A stretch of 64,000 nt of DNA from Cellulomonas sp. P24 (lineage in GTDB: Bacteria > Actinomycetota > Actinomycetes > Actinomycetales > Cellulomonadaceae), in NCBI RefSeq assembly GCF_024704385.1, contig NZ_JAJDFX010000002.1, forward strand, positions 3,224,001 to 3,288,000, given 5' to 3'. Each line of letters starts with the position of its first letter. The first letter of the stretch is position 1. Under the pieces are notes generated by a model, which did not search any database, was not told the origin of the DNA, and was given only the letters and a program-made list of their open reading frames with translations. Made by a program: the position numbers and the translations under genes. Below, piece after piece: positions 18,561 through 26,969 of the stretch.

Positions 18561-19994
18561 ATGCCCCAGAACTCGTCTTCCGGGGTCGCCGCCGACCCCA
18601 CGCCCTCAGGCGCACCGGCTCCTCTCGTGACCCCGCGTCCCCGCAAGGTCCCCCGCGTGGTCGTCCTCGGTGGTGGTTCGGTCGGTCTGTACTCGGCCCG
18701 CCGGCTGCGTCGACGTCTCGGACGTCGCGAGGCGGCGATCGTCGTCGTCGACCCCCGCCCGTACATGACCTACGCACCCTTCCTGCCGGAGGCGGCCGCC
18801 GGGTCGATCGACCCGCGCAACGTCGTCGCCCCGCACCGTCGAGCCCTCAAGGGCGTCGACGTGCTGCAGGGCAAGGTCTCCGAGATCCGTCACGCCAGCC
18901 GCCAGGTCCAGATCGTCCCGGAGGAGGGCGAGGCGTACTGGATCACCTACGACCACCTGATCGTCGGTCTCGGGTCGGTCGCCAGGACCCTGCCGATCCC
19001 GGGCCTCGCCGAGCAGGGCATCGGCTTCAAGAACGTGGAGGAGGCCATCGCGGTCCGCAACCACGTCCTCAACCGGATCGACGTCGCGTCCTCGACGTGG
19101 GACCCCGAGCTGCGCCGGCGGATGCTGACGTTCGTGTTCGTCGGGGGTGGGTTCGCCGGTGTCGAGGCGCTCGCCGAGGTCGAGGACATGGCCCGGTCGG
19201 CGATGCGGTACTACGGCAGCCTCGGACGTGACGAGCTCCGGTTCGTGCTCGTCGAGGGGTCACCCCGGATCCTCCCGGAGGTGAGCGCCGAGCTCGGGGG
19301 GTACACGCTCGACGAGCTCCGCAAGCGCGACATCGAGATCCACCTCTCGACGTTCCTCACCTCGTGCGTGGACGGCCACGTGGTGCTCTCCAACGGCGTC
19401 GAGTTCGACTCGGAGACGATCGTCTGGACCGCCGGCGTCAAGGCCAACCCAGTCCTGCAGAACTCGGACCTCCCGCTCGACAAGCTCGGTCGGGTGACCT
19501 GCCTGGCGACCCTCCAGATCGTCCGCGAGGACGGCACGATCGTTCCCGACGCGTGGGCCGCCGGTGACTGCGCGGCCGTGCCTGATCTCTACCACCCGGG
19601 AACGTTCTGCCCCCCGAACGCCCAGCACGCCATCCGGGAGGCGAACCACCTCGGCGACAACCTGGCGCGGATCCTGCGCAGCGCAGAGCCGACCGAGTAC
19701 AAGCACAAGAACGTCGGTGCGGTGGCGTCGCTCGGCATGTACAAGGGTGTGGCGCAGATGTTCGGCCGCATCAAGGTCCGCGGGCCCCTCGCCTGGGTGC
19801 TGCACCGTACGTACCACGTGTTCGCCATGCCGACCTGGAACCGGAAGGTGCGGATCATGGCGGGGTGGACCTGGGCCCTGCTGCTGCGACGTGAGGTGGT
19901 CTCGCTCGGGTCGCTCCACGACCCGCGTGCCGCGTTCCGCAACGCCGCCGTGCCGAGCACGCCGCAGTCGTCCGTCGGCACGCGCACGACGTGA
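18561..19994 (+). CDS. ndh: Type II NADH:quinone oxidoreductase-like flavoprotein
   Basis: A 477-residue two-dinucleotide-fold flavoprotein that passes electrons from NADH to menaquinone without proton pumping. The FAD fold VPRVVVLGGGSVGLYSARRL starts near residue 30, the NAD fold TFVFVGGGFAGVEALAEVED near 190, and the second FAD contact AWAAGDCAAVPD near 330. NAQHAIREANHLGDNLA is typical of NDH-2. The C-terminus (RIMAGWTWALLLRREVVSLG) is a probable membrane anchor. The residues differ from thioredoxin reductases in lacking CxxC. Start ATG 18561 suits a leaderless message. A hypoxia-type box upstream would fit respiratory control. Confidence 0.88.
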   Translation: MPQNSSSGVAADPTPSGAPAPLVTPRPRKVPRVVVLGGGSVGLYSARRLRRRLGRREAAIVVVDPRPYMTYAPFLPEAAAGSIDPRNVVAPHRRALKGVDVLQGKVSEIRHASRQVQIVPEEGEAYWITYDHLIVGLGSVARTLPIPGLAEQGIGFKNVEEAIAVRNHVLNRIDVASSTWDPELRRRMLTFVFVGGGFAGVEALAEVEDMARSAMRYYGSLGRDELRFVLVEGSPRILPEVSAELGGYTLDELRKRDIEIHLSTFLTSCVDGHVVLSNGVEFDSETIVWTAGVKANPVLQNSDLPLDKLGRVTCLATLQIVREDGTIVPDAWAAGDCAAVPDLYHPGTFCPPNAQHAIREANHLGDNLARILRSAEPTEYKHKNVGAVASLGMYKGVAQMFGRIKVRGPLAWVLHRTYHVFAMPTWNRKVRIMAGWTWALLLRREVVSLGSLHDPRAAFRNAAVPSTPQSSVGTRTT

Positions 19995-20042
19995 CGGACC
20001 GCTGGGCAGGGGTGGCGCCCGGCGGTGACGCGGTGATCGGGC

Positions 20043-20483
20043 TCAGTGCCGGTGCGCGTAGGCGTCGAGGTCGCCGTTGAGGCGCTGCAGCAGCGAGGCG
20101 AGCGTTGCGCGATCTGCAGGGGTCCAGTCAGCGAGGACATCGGCGTAGACCGCGCTCCGCACCTCGCGGGTGGCAGCAAGCTCGGCGATGCCGCGGGGGG
20201 TCGCGACGACGAGCGTGCCGCGGCCGTCGGCGGGGTCGCGCCGCCGCTCGACGAGCGATGCCGACTCCATCGCGACGACCTGCCGGGTGACGGTCGACGC
20301 GTCGAGCCGCAGCACCTCGGCGATCGTGCTGATGTTCGCGACCTGCTGCTGCTCGAGAACCGACAGCACCAGGTAGGCGGATCGCTCGAGCGTCGGCTCC
20401 AGCGCGGGTGTCCGTCGGCTGCGGTCCGCGAGGCGCAAGAGCATCGCCATCTCGCGTTCGATCGCCCCGGTCGTCTCGTCCAT
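20043..20483 (-). CDS. MarR-family transcriptional regulator
   Basis: A 146-residue winged-helix dimeric regulator. The core reads LVLSVLEQQQVANISTIAEVLRLDASTVTRQVVAMESASLVERRRDPADGR with the classical D-x-R wing. It is convergent with ndh and points away from the tRNA gene. No obvious partner gene shares its direction, so its target is unknown. ATG 20481-20483 start. Confidence 0.87.
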   Translation of the reverse strand: MDETTGAIEREMAMLLRLADRSRRTPALEPTLERSAYLVLSVLEQQQVANISTIAEVLRLDASTVTRQVVAMESASLVERRRDPADGRGTLVVATPRGIAELAATREVRSAVYADVLADWTPADRATLASLLQRLNGDLDAYAHRH

Positions 20484-20683
20484 CGTCAGTGCTCCTCACC
20501 CGGCGGTGTCTGCTCCATGCACGCTACTGCCTGGGTGGCTGTGCCCGTATCCGTATGGCACCACTGGACGCGCAGAAACAGCCCGGTGCGGTGCGGGTCG
20601 GCGGATCCTGCTGTCGTGGTCGCGCCCGAGGGCGAAGAGCGGCATGATCGCGGGGTGCGTGCGCGGCGGCTCCGGGCGCGCGT

Positions 20684-20757
20684 GCCCTCGTAGCCCAACT
20701 GGCAGAGGCAGCCGGCTTAAACCCGGCACAGTGCGGGTTCGAGCCCCGCCGAGGGCA
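20684..20757 (+). tRNA. tRNA with anticodon UAA (Leu), short variable arm
   Basis: A full cloverleaf can be drawn: acceptor GCCCTCG/CGAGGGC, TA, D-arm GCCC...AGGC, anticodon stem GCCGG/CCGGC with loop CTTAAAC (anticodon TAA), five-base variable loop ACAGT, T-arm GCGGG-TTCGAGC-CCCGC, discriminator A. The 3' CCA is not encoded (ACCC follows). UAA reads UUA, a leucine codon, and A73 suits leucine. However, canonical bacterial tRNA-Leu has a long variable arm (type II), while this is type I. Confidence 0.88.
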
Positions 20758-20779
20758 CCCGGGGTGGTTGGATCGGGCC

Positions 20780-21238
20780 ATGAGCGATCAGCGCCCCGCG
20801 ATGCCGCCGGTGACCGACGAGCAGATCATCCGCACGTTCACGTTCATCACGATCGGGTTCTGCGGTGGGCTCGTGATGGTCCTGGGTCTCGGCGTGCTCG
20901 TCCTCGTCCCCGGCGGCGTGGTGCGCGCCCCTGGCCTGCTGCTCGGCGCCGTCCTCGGGCTGGTGTCGTGGTTCGGGTCGCAGTGGGCCACGAGCCGTGC
21001 GCCGTCCCGGTCCGTCCGTTCCCCGAGCCTGCGCTCCGGGAGTCCGGCCGGGACTCTCGCGTTCCGCGGCATCGTGGTGGCGGAGGTCCCGGCGCTCATC
21101 GCGCTGATCGTCGCGATCGCCGACGGCGCGGATGTCGGCTCGGTCGTGGTCGCGATCCCGGTCGCGATCGTGGCGATCATCGTCAACGCATCCGGTCCGG
21201 GCGCCATGCGTCGGCACCTGGACCTTGTGAGCGACTGA
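20780..21238 (+). CDS. Small four-helix membrane protein, unknown function
   Basis: I do not recognise the family. The 152-residue product has a short polar N-terminus (PVTDEQIIRTFTFI) and four hydrophobic segments in two pairs (FCGGLVMVLGLGVLVLV, LLLGAVLGLVSWFG; VVAEVPALIALIVAI, VVVAIPVAIVAIIV) separated by a Ser/Arg-rich loop. It starts 23 bases after the tRNA with no clear Shine-Dalgarno. It may be cotranscribed with the tRNA or leaderless. Confidence 0.65.
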   Translation: MSDQRPAMPPVTDEQIIRTFTFITIGFCGGLVMVLGLGVLVLVPGGVVRAPGLLLGAVLGLVSWFGSQWATSRAPSRSVRSPSLRSGSPAGTLAFRGIVVAEVPALIALIVAIADGADVGSVVVAIPVAIVAIIVNASGPGAMRRHLDLVSD

Positions 21239-21391
21239 GGGCCAGCCCCTCCTCGGCGGCATCGCGGGCAACAAGGGGCCGAGACCACGGTCGGGGACCC
21301 GCCCGCGGCGCTCTCGTCGCGAGCGCGTCGGCAGACCTGGGCCGGGCGTGCTCCGCTGGTCGGCCCCACGGGTGGGCGCCGTGCGCCGAGG

Positions 21392-21820
21392 TCAGACGCC
21401 CGCGCCCGGTGCGTCGTCGACCAGGCGCGTCAGCATCTCGCCGAACGCTGTCCGTTCCGTCGCCGACAGGCGACCGAACGATGCCTGCAGGACGTTCTCG
21501 ATCGCTGTCGTGCCGGCGGCGAGGACCTGCTCGCCCTCGGGCGTGAGCTCGGGACGGATCGCCCGTCCCGGTCCGGACCCGCGCCGGATCAGTCCGCGTG
21601 CCTCGAGCCGCGTCGCGAGCGTGCCGAACGCCTGGTCGGTCTGGAAGGTCAGGACCGCGAGGTCGTGCAGTGAGGCGCCCGGGTGTGCGTGGAGGTGGCG
21701 CAGCGCGTCCCACTGCACGATCGAGACGCCGAGGGGCTTGAGCGCCTCGTTGCCGGCGCGGTGGTGCTTGACCTGCAGGCGCTTCACCGCCTGCCCGAGC
21801 TGCTGGGGCGTCATCGTCAC
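21392..21820 (-). CDS. MarR-family regulator divergent from an alpha/beta hydrolase
   Basis: A 142-residue winged-helix regulator: LGQAVKRLQVKHHRAGNEAL helix, VQWDALRHLHAHPGASLHDLAVLTFQTDQAFGTLATRLEARGLI for the helix-turn-helix, and a C-terminal dimer helix. Start GTG 21820 (ATG 21814 is an alternative). It is divergent from the hydrolase at 21934 across an AT-rich stretch with two palindromes. This is the usual arrangement for a MarR repressor controlling its neighbour and itself. Confidence 0.86.
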   Translation of the reverse strand: MTMTPQQLGQAVKRLQVKHHRAGNEALKPLGVSIVQWDALRHLHAHPGASLHDLAVLTFQTDQAFGTLATRLEARGLIRRGSGPGRAIRPELTPEGEQVLAAGTTAIENVLQASFGRLSATERTAFGEMLTRLVDDAPGAGV

Positions 21821-21851
21821 GTGCCGATCCTAGGACACGGTGACAAGATGG

Positions 21852-21875
21852 TTATATAAGCATGTTGATATACAA
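21852..21875. promoter_or_regulatory. MarR operator/promoter region, two AT-rich palindromes
   Basis: TTATATAA (21852-21859) and TTGATATACAA (21865-21875, TTG-N5-CAA) are strikingly AT-rich in a high-GC background. They lie between the divergent MarR and hydrolase genes. TTG-N5-CAA is the common MarR half-site layout. TATATAA or TATACAA can also serve as the hydrolase -10. Confidence 0.55.
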
Positions 21876-21933
21876 TCGGCGACGTCCCGACCGTCGGCCC
21901 GGCGCCGACGGCGACCACCCGAAGGAGCGCGCC

Positions 21934-22713
21934 ATGAGCACCGAGTCCGTCCTCGCCATCACCACCTCGCTCGGCGAGATCCCGGTCACCGTCAGCGCGC
22001 GCGGACGCGGGGCCCCGGTGCTGCTCCTGCACGGTGGGGCGGGTCCGGCTTCGGTCGCGCCCTTCGCCGACCTACTCGCCGAGCGCACCGGTGCCCGGGT
22101 GATCCTCCCGACCCATCCGGGATTCGGCGGCACGCCGCGCCCGGCGACGCTCGCGACGGTCGGAGCTCTCGCCGAGCTCTACCTCGGCCTGCTCGAGGCG
22201 CTCGACCTCCAGGGGGTGACCGTGGTCGGCAACTCCCTCGGCGGATGGATCGCGGCCGAGATCGCCCTGCGGCACCCCCCTCGCGTCCGCGGCCTCGCGC
22301 TGGTCGACGCGGTCGGCATCGACGCGCCGGGCCACGAGGTCGCCGACATCTTCGCACTCACCCCCGCGCAGATCGCCGAGCGTAGCTACGCCGACCCGTC
22401 GACGGCCGTCATCCCTGATGTGGCGGCGCTGCCGCCGGCCGCGCGGCAGATCGCACTCGGCAATCGCGAGTCGCTCAGGGTCTACGGCGGGGGCATGACC
22501 GATCCCGACCTGCGGGAGCGGCTCGGTCTGATCGATGTGCCCACGCTCGTGCTGTGGGGTGAGGCGGACCGGATCGCCGATGTCGACTACGGGCGCGCCT
22601 TCGCCGCCGCGATCCCCGGGGCGCGGTTCGTCCTGCTCGCGCACACCGGGCACGTGCCGCAGATCGAGACGCCTGGGGCGCTGCTGGACGCGCTTCGCGG
22701 GTTCGTCGGGTGA
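21934..22713 (+). CDS. Alpha/beta hydrolase
   Basis: A 259-residue alpha/beta-hydrolase with oxyanion region LLLHGGAGPAS, nucleophile elbow VVGNSLGGWIA (Ser near residue 101), acid in LWGEADRI and catalytic His in LAHTGHVPQIE. ATG 21934 has GAAGGAG upstream; the frame extends to 21862 but across the operator. It probably hydrolyses an ester or acts on an aromatic meta-cleavage-type substrate; the inducer of the divergent MarR may be its substrate. The stop codon lies in a 17-bp tandem repeat. Confidence 0.87.
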   Translation: MSTESVLAITTSLGEIPVTVSARGRGAPVLLLHGGAGPASVAPFADLLAERTGARVILPTHPGFGGTPRPATLATVGALAELYLGLLEALDLQGVTVVGNSLGGWIAAEIALRHPPRVRGLALVDAVGIDAPGHEVADIFALTPAQIAERSYADPSTAVIPDVAALPPAARQIALGNRESLRVYGGGMTDPDLRERLGLIDVPTLVLWGEADRIADVDYGRAFAAAIPGARFVLLAHTGHVPQIETPGALLDALRGFVG

Positions 22714-22761
22714 GCCGGCTCGTCCGATGAGCCGGCTCGTCCGACGAGCGGGCTTGTCCGG
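22711..22761 (+). repeat. 17-bp tandem repeat starting at the hydrolase stop codon
   Basis: Two exact copies of TGAGCCGGCTCGTCCGA (22711-22727 and 22728-22744) and a third copy with four mismatches (22745-22761). The first TGA is the hydrolase stop. Confidence 0.8.
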
Positions 22762-22855
22762 TGACTCGTGGCGGGTGTGCCGCGCACATGGCGCGCGGTG
22801 ACGCGGGTCGAGCGCGGGGGCGTGCCCCGTCGCTCGACCCGGTCACCCTCGGCCG

Positions 22856-23824
22856 TCAGCCGATCAACGACTCGAGGCGCGCGTAGGACGTCTCCATCCC
22901 GTCGGTCATGCCGGTCGCGAGCACGGTGTCGCGGACGTCGGCATCCGGGTAGGTGATGAGCAGGGAGAGCAACGTGCCGTCCTCGACCGCCGTGAAGGTG
23001 AGCTCGTCGGTGGTCGAGGGGCCGTCGGTACCGATCATGACCCCGGTGGTCACGCTGCGGTGCGGGGGCCGGGACTCCAGGACGGTCCCGGTGAAGCCGA
23101 AGCGACCGCTGCCGTCGACCTGCTCCCACTCGTAGCGGTACGTCTCGCCCACCTCGGCTCCGATCTCGCACACCGGCATGGTCCAGCCCTCGGGGCCGAG
23201 CAGCCACCGGCGCATCAGTGCGGGCTCGTGGTGGGCGCGCCAGACGTCGTCGACACTGCCGCGGATGATCCGGCTGATGCGCACCTGCGTGTCGCTGAGG
23301 AGCTGCGTCGCGGTGCCGATACCGGCGGCGAACGACGCGAGATCGGCCAGGACGGCGTCGATCTGCCCCATGGCCTCGCTCATGCCCTGCTCCATGCCCA
23401 TGCCGAGCAGCGTCTCGAGCTCCTCGACCGACGCGAAGAACGTCGTCGTGGTCACCCGGGACCCGTGAGGTGTCGCCTCGAAGGTGAAGACCATGCGCAT
23501 CGCGGGCATCTGCTCGTTCGGGCTGCCGTCCGGGTTCGCGAACCCGTCGCGCACCTCGAAGCCGGCGAGCTCGTCGACCGACAACCACTCCCAGAAGCCG
23601 CGCGCCACGTCGCCGTCCGGTCCTGTCATCGCGTACTCGCTGCGACCGCCGACGTACCCGTCGTGCCGCGTGAACACGGCGGGATAGGTGGGCGGTCCCC
23701 AGAACCGCTCGAGCAGCCGTGGGTCGAGGTAGGCGTCCCAGAGTCGGCGTAGCGGGGCGTCGAAGTCGGCGACCACGGTCATCGTGAGGGCGTCGGCATC
23801 CTTGGTGACGGAGGTGATGGGCAT
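22856..23824 (-). CDS. Tandem SRPBCC (AHSA1/START-like) domain protein
   Basis: A 322-residue protein made of two helix-grip domains. Domain 1 (about residues 1-150) has ALTMTVVADFDAPLRRLWDAYLDPRLLERFWGPPTYP; domain 2 (about 165-320) has VRISRIIRGSVDDVWRAHHEPALMRRWLLGPEGW. Each has the W-x-P-type segment after the first helix and a C-terminal amphipathic helix. Such proteins bind hydrophobic ligands or act with ArsR regulators. ATG 23824 has GAGGAG upstream. It lies 37 bases after the ArsR gene, so the two form an operon. Confidence 0.87.
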   Translation of the reverse strand: MPITSVTKDADALTMTVVADFDAPLRRLWDAYLDPRLLERFWGPPTYPAVFTRHDGYVGGRSEYAMTGPDGDVARGFWEWLSVDELAGFEVRDGFANPDGSPNEQMPAMRMVFTFEATPHGSRVTTTTFFASVEELETLLGMGMEQGMSEAMGQIDAVLADLASFAAGIGTATQLLSDTQVRISRIIRGSVDDVWRAHHEPALMRRWLLGPEGWTMPVCEIGAEVGETYRYEWEQVDGSGRFGFTGTVLESRPPHRSVTTGVMIGTDGPSTTDELTFTAVEDGTLLSLLITYPDADVRDTVLATGMTDGMETSYARLESLIG

Positions 23825-23861
23825 CGGGTGCTCCTCGGGGTCTCGGTCCGGCGGTGAGGGT

Positions 23862-24200
23862 TCAGTCGCCTTCGGCGAGCACGGCGTCCAGTCGGTCGAT
23901 CCGTGCTCTCCAGATCTGTTCGTAGGAGTCCAGCAGCGCCTGGGCGCGCCGGATGGCGTCGGGGTTGCCGCGGACGATCCGCTCGCGGCCGTGCGAGCGC
24001 TTGACCACCAGCCCCGCCCCCTCCAGCACGGCCACGTGCTTCTGGACCGCGGCGAAGGACATGTCGTACGACGCGGCGAGCTCGGAGATCGAGGCCTCGC
24101 CCGCCAGGGTCCGTCGCACGATGTCACGCCGCGTGGCGTCGGCCAGGGCTCGGAAGACCCGGTCGACCTCGGCATCGCTCAACTCGCTACGTACAACCAT
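23862..24200 (-). CDS. ArsR-family regulator of the SRPBCC operon
   Basis: A 112-residue winged-helix regulator: VFRALADATRRDIVRRTLAGEASISELAASYDMSFAAVQKHVAVLEGAGLVVKRSHGRE. No CxC metal-binding pair is present, so it is not a metal sensor of the ArsR/SmtB type. It belongs to the subgroup always paired with SRPBCC proteins. The ATG at 24198-24200 lies inside a perfect palindrome, which argues for autorepression. GTG 24218 is a longer alternative. Confidence 0.88.
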   Translation of the reverse strand: MVVRSELSDAEVDRVFRALADATRRDIVRRTLAGEASISELAASYDMSFAAVQKHVAVLEGAGLVVKRSHGRERIVRGNPDAIRRAQALLDSYEQIWRARIDRLDAVLAEGD

Positions 24201-24207
24201 TTGGTTG
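24194..24207. promoter_or_regulatory. ArsR operator palindrome overlapping the start codon
   Basis: CAACCATTTGGTTG is a perfect inverted repeat (CAACCA-TT-TGGTTG). It covers the ArsR start codon and the region just upstream, the place expected for a self-repressing ArsR dimer. Confidence 0.65.
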
Positions 24208-24233
24208 CATATTCGCACCCGACGGGGCGTGCG

Positions 24234-24845
24234 TCAACCCCTCAGCAGGCGCGTTCCCTGCCATGACAACGCGTACCAGCCCGCCACGGGATCGCCGTCG
24301 AGGACGACGATGCCGGTGTTCACGAGCGCGTTCGAGGCCGCGAAGCCGGCGTCGAGGTTGTGGGCACGCGCGGCCGACCACGTCCGGATCATCGCGCCGT
24401 GGCTGACGACCACCGCCACCTCGGCGCCCGAGGCGGCCACCTCGGACACGACCGCGTCGAACCGGCCCAGCACCTCGACGCCGTCCTCGGCGCCGGGCAT
24501 CCGCCGGGACACGTCGCCGTCGGCCCACGCGAGGGTCGTGCGAACGTAGGTCGTCACCGCCTCGTCGTCGGTCCGACCCTCGAGGTCGCCGGCGAAGATC
24601 TCACGCAGGCCGTCGCGGATCGTCACCGGGAGACCGCGATGACGCGCCAGCGGGGCAGCCGTCAGCTGGGCACGCGTCTGCGTCGACGCGTAGAGCACGT
24701 CGACCCGCTCGGCGGCGAGCTGGTCCGGGATCGCCGCCGCCTGCGCCTCGCCGAGGGGGGTGAGCAGCGGACCGGGGACGGCCGAGTCGAGACGGTTCTC
24801 GACGTTCGACGCCGTCTGGCCGTGGCGGATCAGCAGCAGACGCAT
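24234..24845 (-). CDS. Histidine phosphatase family protein
   Basis: A 203-residue phosphoglycerate-mutase-like phosphatase. The catalytic RHG motif occurs at the N-terminus (LLLIRHGQTASN), a second Arg follows in ASTQTRAQLTA, the acid is in LREIFAGDLEGRT, and the second catalytic His is in VVVSHGAMIRTW. ATG 24845 has GGAGG upstream. It could be a phosphoglycerate mutase or a broad phosphatase; the fold does not decide. It is followed, in the same direction, by nothing closely linked. Confidence 0.88.
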   Translation of the reverse strand: MRLLLIRHGQTASNVENRLDSAVPGPLLTPLGEAQAAAIPDQLAAERVDVLYASTQTRAQLTAAPLARHRGLPVTIRDGLREIFAGDLEGRTDDEAVTTYVRTTLAWADGDVSRRMPGAEDGVEVLGRFDAVVSEVAASGAEVAVVVSHGAMIRTWSAARAHNLDAGFAASNALVNTGIVVLDGDPVAGWYALSWQGTRLLRG

Positions 24846-24883
24846 GTGAGGGCCTCCGGGGGACGAGGAGCGTGGTGGCGACC

Positions 24884-24913
24884 GGGCAGGTTCAGGACGG
24901 GCAGGTTCAGGAC
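24884..24913 (-). repeat. 15-bp direct repeat across the response-regulator stop
   Basis: GGGCAGGTTCAGGAC occurs twice in tandem (24884-24898, 24899-24913). The stop of the response regulator (24907-24909) lies in one copy, and the other supplies a second in-frame stop 15 bases downstream. Confidence 0.75.
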
Positions 24914-25611
24914 GGGCGGACCAGGCCGGTCTCGTAGGCGAGCACGACGGCCTGCACGCGGTCACGGAGACCGAGCTTGGCGAGGATCCGACCCACGTGC
25001 GTCTTGACCGTCGCCTCGGCCAGGACGAACCTCTCGGCGATCTCGGCGTTCGAGAGCCCGTCGGCGAGCGCGCCGAGCACCTCGACCTCCCGCGCGGTGA
25101 GGCCGTGCAGGCGGGGGTCGAGCCCGTCCGAGCGGTCGGCCGCACCGGGACGCGGCAGGTGCTCGGAGAACATCTCGAGCATCCGTCGGGTCACGCGGGG
25201 CGACACGACGGCGTCGCCACTCGCGACCGCGCGGATCGCCCCGATGAGGTCCGCCGGTCGGGCGTCCTTGAGCAGGAACCCGCTCGCGCCGACACGGAGC
25301 GCCGCGAACGCGTACTCGTCGAGGTCGAACGTCGTGAGGATCATGACGCGCGTGGACGGCCACGACGCGACGATCCGCTCGGTTGCATCGATGCCGTTCA
25401 TCCCGGGCATCCGCACGTCCATCAGGACGACGTCAGGTCGCAGCGCCGCCGCCATGTCGACGGCGGTCGCGCCGTCTGCGGCCTCGCCGACGACGTCCAG
25501 GTCGTCCTCGGCCTCGAGCACCAGACGGAACCCCATGCGCAGCAGGGCCTGGTCGTCGACGAGCAGCACCCGGATCGTGCCTGGGCGGGGAAGGGTCTCG
25601 GTGTCGGTCAT
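24907..25611 (-). CDS. NarL/LuxR-type response regulator
   Basis: A 234-residue two-domain regulator. The receiver has [14 protein letters not shown] (acidic pair), phospho-acceptor [13 protein letters not shown] and LKD for the conserved Lys. The C-terminal LuxR helix-turn-helix reads [40 protein letters not shown]. It follows the sensor kinase gene at 25619-26947 by seven bases (stop to ATG 25611), so they form a kinase-regulator operon. The adjacent ABC-2 exporter is the likely target by analogy with similar actinobacterial loci. Confidence 0.92.
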   Translation of the reverse strand: MTDTETLPRPGTIRVLLVDDQALLRMGFRLVLEAEDDLDVVGEAADGATAVDMAAALRPDVVLMDVRMPGMNGIDATERIVASWPSTRVMILTTFDLDEYAFAALRVGASGFLLKDARPADLIGAIRAVASGDAVVSPRVTRRMLEMFSEHLPRPGAADRSDGLDPRLHGLTAREVEVLGALADGLSNAEIAERFVLAEATVKTHVGRILAKLGLRDRVQAVVLAYETGLVRPS

Positions 25612-25618
25612 CGGTCGG

Positions 25619-26947
25619 TCATGACTCCTGCCATCGCAGCTCGGCGTGCACACGCCATCCTCGTCGGTACGGCCCTGCCTCGATGTGCCCGCCGTACACG
25701 GCTGCGCGCTCGCGCATCCCGATCACACCACGACCGCTCCCGATCGGCAGCGGGGGACGGTTGATCCCACCGTCGTCCGTGACGTCCACCGTGACCTGGT
25801 CGGGGCCGCGCGCGATCCGGACCTCGACGTGACCGGCTCCCGGCGCGTACCGCAACGTGTTGGTGAGCGACTCCTGGACGATCCGGTAGACCGCGAGCTG
25901 CAGGCCCGCATCGGGCGGTAGCGGGCCACCCGAGGTCACGGTCTCGACCGGCAGGCCGGCGATGCGGAAGCCGTCGACCAGGGCCACGAGGTCCGGGCCG
26001 CCCGGCTGCGGATCGAGCGGTGCGGACTCCTCGGTCAGCACACCCAGCACGCGCCTCATGTCCGCGAGAGCGGTGCGACCGGTCGCCGAGACCTCGTCCA
26101 GGGCATGACGTGAGCGTTCCGGGTCCCGGGTGAGGGCGGCTGCGGCGCCGTCCGCCAACGCGACCATGACGGTGAGCGAGTGGGCGACGACGTCGTGCAT
26201 CTCCCGGGCGATGCGAGCGCGTTCGGCGGCGACGGCGAGCCGTGCCTGCTGGTCGCGTTCCCGGGCGAGCTGGTTGCCCCGGTCGACGAGGTCGGCCACG
26301 TGCGCGCGGCGGTTGTGGACGCTGATGCCGATCGAGATCGCGATGAGGACGAGAAGCACGAGTGCGGTGATCGACGCGACCCGGAGCTCAGCGACCGACT
26401 CCCGGGGCGTGCTGCCCCCGGTCCACACGCTCGCCGTCGCGCCCTGCTGCGTCGGGCGCTCCCACAGGAGGACGGCTCCCGACATGACCGCGACGGACGC
26501 GACGGCGGTCACCCAGGCATCCCGAGGGGCCCGGGACGCGGCGACGGCGTAGACCACGAGCGCGACCCCGAGGTCGAAGCCGCTCATGGTGCCCGCCACC
26601 GCCGTCTGGCCGACGCTCAGCACGGTCATGCCGACGGCGACGGGCAACGGCAGCCGACGCCTCCACAGCAGGACGCCGGTCCCGGCGACGGCGAAGACCA
26701 CCAGGGCGTCTCGCCGGGTCCCGGACTCGGTCAGGACCGCGTCGAGGACCGCAGGTGCGCCGAACCACAGCATCACGACGACGTCCATCACGACCGGACG
26801 ACGCAGGAAGAATCGCCGGATCGGTCCGAGCCGCCGGGTGCTGAGCTCGGTGAACGGTCCCACCGACGGTCCACCGGTGACGTGCGGGGGCCGCGGGTCG
26901 GTGACGTCCCGACCCGCGGCCCCGGTCATGTCGGGCACGAGGTCCAT
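25619..26947 (-). CDS. Sensor histidine kinase (HisKA_3 / DesK-NarX-like)
   Basis: A 442-residue membrane kinase. Residues 50-190 contain about five hydrophobic helices without a large extracytoplasmic loop. The dimerisation/phosphoacceptor helix is [21 protein letters not shown] (His near residue 245), and the ATPase domain has [18 protein letters not shown] and [16 protein letters not shown]. It autophosphorylates and passes phosphate to the regulator at 24907-25611. No Shine-Dalgarno is seen; CAGACT seven bases before ATG 26947 could be a leaderless -10. The signal is unknown and may be membrane stress. Confidence 0.9.
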   Translation of the reverse strand: MDLVPDMTGAAGRDVTDPRPPHVTGGPSVGPFTELSTRRLGPIRRFFLRRPVVMDVVVMLWFGAPAVLDAVLTESGTRRDALVVFAVAGTGVLLWRRRLPLPVAVGMTVLSVGQTAVAGTMSGFDLGVALVVYAVAASRAPRDAWVTAVASVAVMSGAVLLWERPTQQGATASVWTGGSTPRESVAELRVASITALVLLVLIAISIGISVHNRRAHVADLVDRGNQLARERDQQARLAVAAERARIAREMHDVVAHSLTVMVALADGAAAALTRDPERSRHALDEVSATGRTALADMRRVLGVLTEESAPLDPQPGGPDLVALVDGFRIAGLPVETVTSGGPLPPDAGLQLAVYRIVQESLTNTLRYAPGAGHVEVRIARGPDQVTVDVTDDGGINRPPLPIGSGRGVIGMRERAAVYGGHIEAGPYRRGWRVHAELRWQES

Positions 26948-26969
26948 GACCGACAGTCTGACGCGGTTC

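Noticed and set aside
20684-21238. Possible integration (att) site at the tRNA
   Set aside because: No integrase, no duplicated tRNA 3' end and no prophage-like genes nearby.
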